Below, piece by piece: positions 12,088-14,409 of a DNA stretch of 14,409 nt. Position 1 is the stretch's first letter. Each line of letters opens with the position of its first letter. The position numbers and the translations under genes were made by a program. Source of the stretch: Methylocystaceae bacterium (GTDB lineage Bacteria; Pseudomonadota; Alphaproteobacteria; Rhizobiales; Beijerinckiaceae); assembly GCA_003152255.1 (NCBI GenBank), contig PLZT01000283.1, positions 17,416 to 31,824 on the forward strand. The letters run 5' to 3'. The notes below the pieces were generated by a model. The model saw only the letters and a program-made list of their open reading frames with translations, had not been told where the DNA came from and did not search any database.

Positions 12088-14409
12088 TCAATGCCCGTCG
12101 TGTTTGTTCGCGTTTACCTCGTTTGCGGCGGCCGCGGCCGCAGCCTCGTGCGGAAGGAGCTTGCCCGACAGGAATACTGATCGGAGAGCCGGCGCCACGA
12201 TCAGCAGCATGATCGGTCCGATCAACATTCCGCCCACGACGACCGTCGCAAGGGGACGCTGAACCTGTGAACCGATTCCGTGCGAGATCGCGGCCGGGAA
12301 CAGCCCGACGCCGGCCGAAAGCGCGGTCATCAGCATCGGCCGCATTCTTTGTTCGGAGCCATGGAAAATCGCCTCCTTGAACCCCATTCCCTGAGCCATC
12401 AGCTGGCGGAAATAGGTGATGTTCAAAATGCCGTCCATGACCGCGACGCCAAACAACGAGATGAAGCCGATCGCCGCCGAAACGCTGAAATCGAGCCCCG
12501 CGAGATAAAGCGCGATGATGCCCCCGCCGATGGCGAAAGGAATGCCCGCCACCGAAACGAGACTGTCGCGCAGTGAGTTGAACAAGCCATACAGCAGGAG
12601 CAGAATCAGAAGGAAGGTGACGGGAACGACGACCAGCAGCCGCTTCTTCGCTTCCTGCAAATTCTCGAACTCGCCGGCCCAAAGAATTTGGTAACCCGTC
12701 GGCAATTTGATCTTCTTCGCGACTCGTTCCTGCGCCTCGGCCACGGTGCTGCCGAGATCGCGCCCGCGAATACTGAATTTGATCGGCACATAGCGCTGGC
12801 TGCGATCGCGATAGATGAAGGACGCGCCCGTATCCAGCGAGATCGTGGCGAGTTCGCTCAAGGGAATATAGGCGTTGACGCCGCTCGAAGTCGAGTATCC
12901 AACCTTGACGTTGCGAACCGCGTCGATGGAGTTGCGAAATTCGGGAAGCAGCCGAACCTGCATACCAAATTGACGATCGCCTTCAAGCACGGTCGTCGCC
13001 ACGGTGCCGCCCATCGCGGCCTGAATGACGGTGTTGACGTCGCCGCTGTTCAGTCCGTATCGCGCCGCTTTGGCCCGGTCCACCTTGATGTTGAGATTGG
13101 GCTGACCCATGACATGGAATATGCCGAGGTCTTCGATGCCCTTGACCTGTTGAACCTCGGCCAGCACCTGATCGGCGAGCCCCTCGAGTTTCGTAAGATT
13201 GGGTCCGACGATCTTGATTGAATTCGCGCCCTTGACGCCCGAAAGCGCCTCCTCGACGTTGTCTTGAATATATTGCGAGAAGTTGAAGCCGATGCCCGGC
13301 ATTTCGTCTTCGAACTCTTTTTGTATTTCGTCGGTCAGCTTTTCCTTGCTGAGCCCGGCCGGCCACTGGTCGAAGGGCTTGAGCGGCACGAACAGCTCGA
13401 CATTCGAAAATGGCGACGCGTCGGAGCCGTTGTCGGGACGCCCGTGTTGCGAAACGACGGTGATCACTTCCGGGTGCCGGAGCAAAATCTCTCGCATCTT
13501 GCGCGTCGCGTCGGTGCCGGAATCGAGCGAGATGGTCGGCGGCATCTGCGCCCTGATCCAGAAATTGCCCTCCTCCAGCGCCGGAAGAAATTCCGTGCCA
13601 AGCCGCGACGCGACGAGAACGCTGATAACCAGGAATATCAGCCCGCCGCCAATCGCCAACGTGGTGTTGTCCAGCGCCCAGCGCAGTCCGGGCGTATAGG
13701 TCTCGCGCAGCTTGCGAACGACCCAGGTCTCGACCTCCTCGACATGCTTCGGGAGCATGAGCGACGCCAAAACCGGCGTCACCGTGAAGGTCGCGGCGAG
13801 AGCGCCAAACAGCGCATAAGCATAAGTGCGGGCCATGGGCCCGAAAATTTGTCCCTCGACGCCGGTCATCGTGAACAAGGGCAAGAAGGCGGTGACGGTG
13901 ATCGTCGCGGTGAAAAACACCGCCTTATCGACCTGCAAGGCGCTGACGAAAATCAACCGCAACCGATCCGTCCAATTCACCGAATTGTCGATACTCTGCG
14001 CGCTTGTTGGATCCGATCCGAACTGACCTTCGGCAAGGTGATTCAGAAGCGCGCGGCGTTCGCCTTCCGGCGCCTGGAAATTGCGGAATATGTTTTCGAC
14101 AAGAATCACAGCCGAGTCGACGATGATGCCAAAGTCCACGGCACCCACGGACAGGAGATTGGCGTCCTCGCCCTGCATGACCAGAACGATGATCGCGAAA
14201 AACAGCGCGAAGGGAATGTTGATGCCGACGATGATCGCGCTGCGAAGGTCGCCGAGAAAAATCCACTGAATGAGAAACACCAGCGCGCAGCCGAAAAACA
14301 AACTATGCAGCACGGTGTGCGTCGTCACCTCGACGAGCGAGCCGCGGTCGTAATAGGGCTCGACCTTGACGCCTGGCGGCAATGTGCCGTCGTGATTGAT
14401 TTTCTCGAT
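12088..14409 (-). CDS. Heavy-metal-type RND efflux permease (CzcA/CusA family), C-terminal ~773 residues
   Basis: The gene runs off the right edge; about 270 N-terminal residues of the usual ~1040 are missing. The visible part starts IEKINHDGT with LPPGVKVEPYYDRGSLV, a hallmark of HME permeases. Helix 4 (SVGAVDFGIIVDSAVILVEN) carries Asp-x5-Asp-x6-Glu, matching the CzcA proton-relay D402/D408/E415. The periplasmic segment reads EFLPALEEGNFWIRAQMPPT, an acidic EEGN signature instead of the CusA Met triad. This argues against a clear Cu/Ag pump; divalent cations are more likely, though the metal cannot be named. Helix 10 reads FGVAVMDGILNITYF, with Asp where CzcA has Asn. The tail has a seven-Ala run and ends NKHDGH. 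It is proton-driven, inner-membrane, and exports metal via an adaptor and outer-membrane partner presumably encoded beyond the edge. Response regulator and PII genes follow downstream. Confidence 0.93.
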   Translation of the reverse strand: MEKINHDGTLPPGVKVEPYYDRGSLVEVTTHTVLHSLFFGCALVFLIQWIFLGDLRSAIIVGINIPFALFFAIIVLVMQGEDANLLSVGAVDFGIIVDSAVILVENIFRNFQAPEGERRALLNHLAEGQFGSDPTSAQSIDNSVNWTDRLRLIFVSALQVDKAVFFTATITVTAFLPLFTMTGVEGQIFGPMARTYAYALFGALAATFTVTPVLASLMLPKHVEEVETWVVRKLRETYTPGLRWALDNTTLAIGGGLIFLVISVLVASRLGTEFLPALEEGNFWIRAQMPPTISLDSGTDATRKMREILLRHPEVITVVSQHGRPDNGSDASPFSNVELFVPLKPFDQWPAGLSKEKLTDEIQKEFEDEMPGIGFNFSQYIQDNVEEALSGVKGANSIKIVGPNLTKLEGLADQVLAEVQQVKGIEDLGIFHVMGQPNLNIKVDRAKAARYGLNSGDVNTVIQAAMGGTVATTVLEGDRQFGMQVRLLPEFRNSIDAVRNVKVGYSTSSGVNAYIPLSELATISLDTGASFIYRDRSQRYVPIKFSIRGRDLGSTVAEAQERVAKKIKLPTGYQILWAGEFENLQEAKKRLLVVVPVTFLLILLLLYGLFNSLRDSLVSVAGIPFAIGGGIIALYLAGLDFSVSAAIGFISLFGVAVMDGILNITYFRQLMAQGMGFKEAIFHGSEQRMRPMLMTALSAGVGLFPAAISHGIGSQVQRPLATVVVGGMLIGPIMLLIVAPALRSVFLSGKLLPHEAAAAAAANEVNANKHDGH

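Overview
The window looks like chromosomal DNA of a GC-rich proteobacterium, most likely an alphaproteobacterium. Supporting signs are GC-rich codon use with long antisense open frames, short GTGA-type gene overlaps, and protein styles common in Hyphomicrobiales. I cannot fix the genus from the sequence alone.

Left part (1-2200): a minus-strand gene enters at the left edge with a textbook ribosome binding site. Next comes about 0.6 kb holding the decayed C-terminal end of a tyrosine recombinase, and then a complete plus-strand gene for a large GNAT acetyltransferase carrying a degenerate ATPase-like N-terminal domain. Middle (2205-9570): a minus-strand block. From right to left it holds a tightly overlapped RND efflux operon (inner-membrane permease, periplasmic adaptor, NodT-type outer-membrane lipoprotein). 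After a 0.4 kb AT-richer gap follows a gene for a single-pass membrane protein rich in Ala and Pro. That gap carries a 32-bp tandem repeat and a perfect 9-bp inverted repeat just upstream of the membrane-protein gene.

Right part (9571-14409): an AT-rich divergent control region with a good sigma70-like promoter pointing right into a small unknown gene (99 aa). Converging on it from the right edge is a second RND locus, also on the minus strand: a heavy-metal-efflux (CzcA/CusA-type) permease cut by the window edge, then a REC-LuxR response regulator, then a PII signalling protein.

The two RND systems are of different types: a putative HAE-like drug or organic-compound exporter and a metal exporter. 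The most interesting feature is the metal pump - response regulator - PII order. The PII protein keeps the ligand residues and Tyr51 but departs from both classic PII signatures by one residue each. This fits the described PII-NG subgroup, known for genetic linkage to metal RND pumps, and suggests a link between nitrogen/energy signalling and metal efflux.
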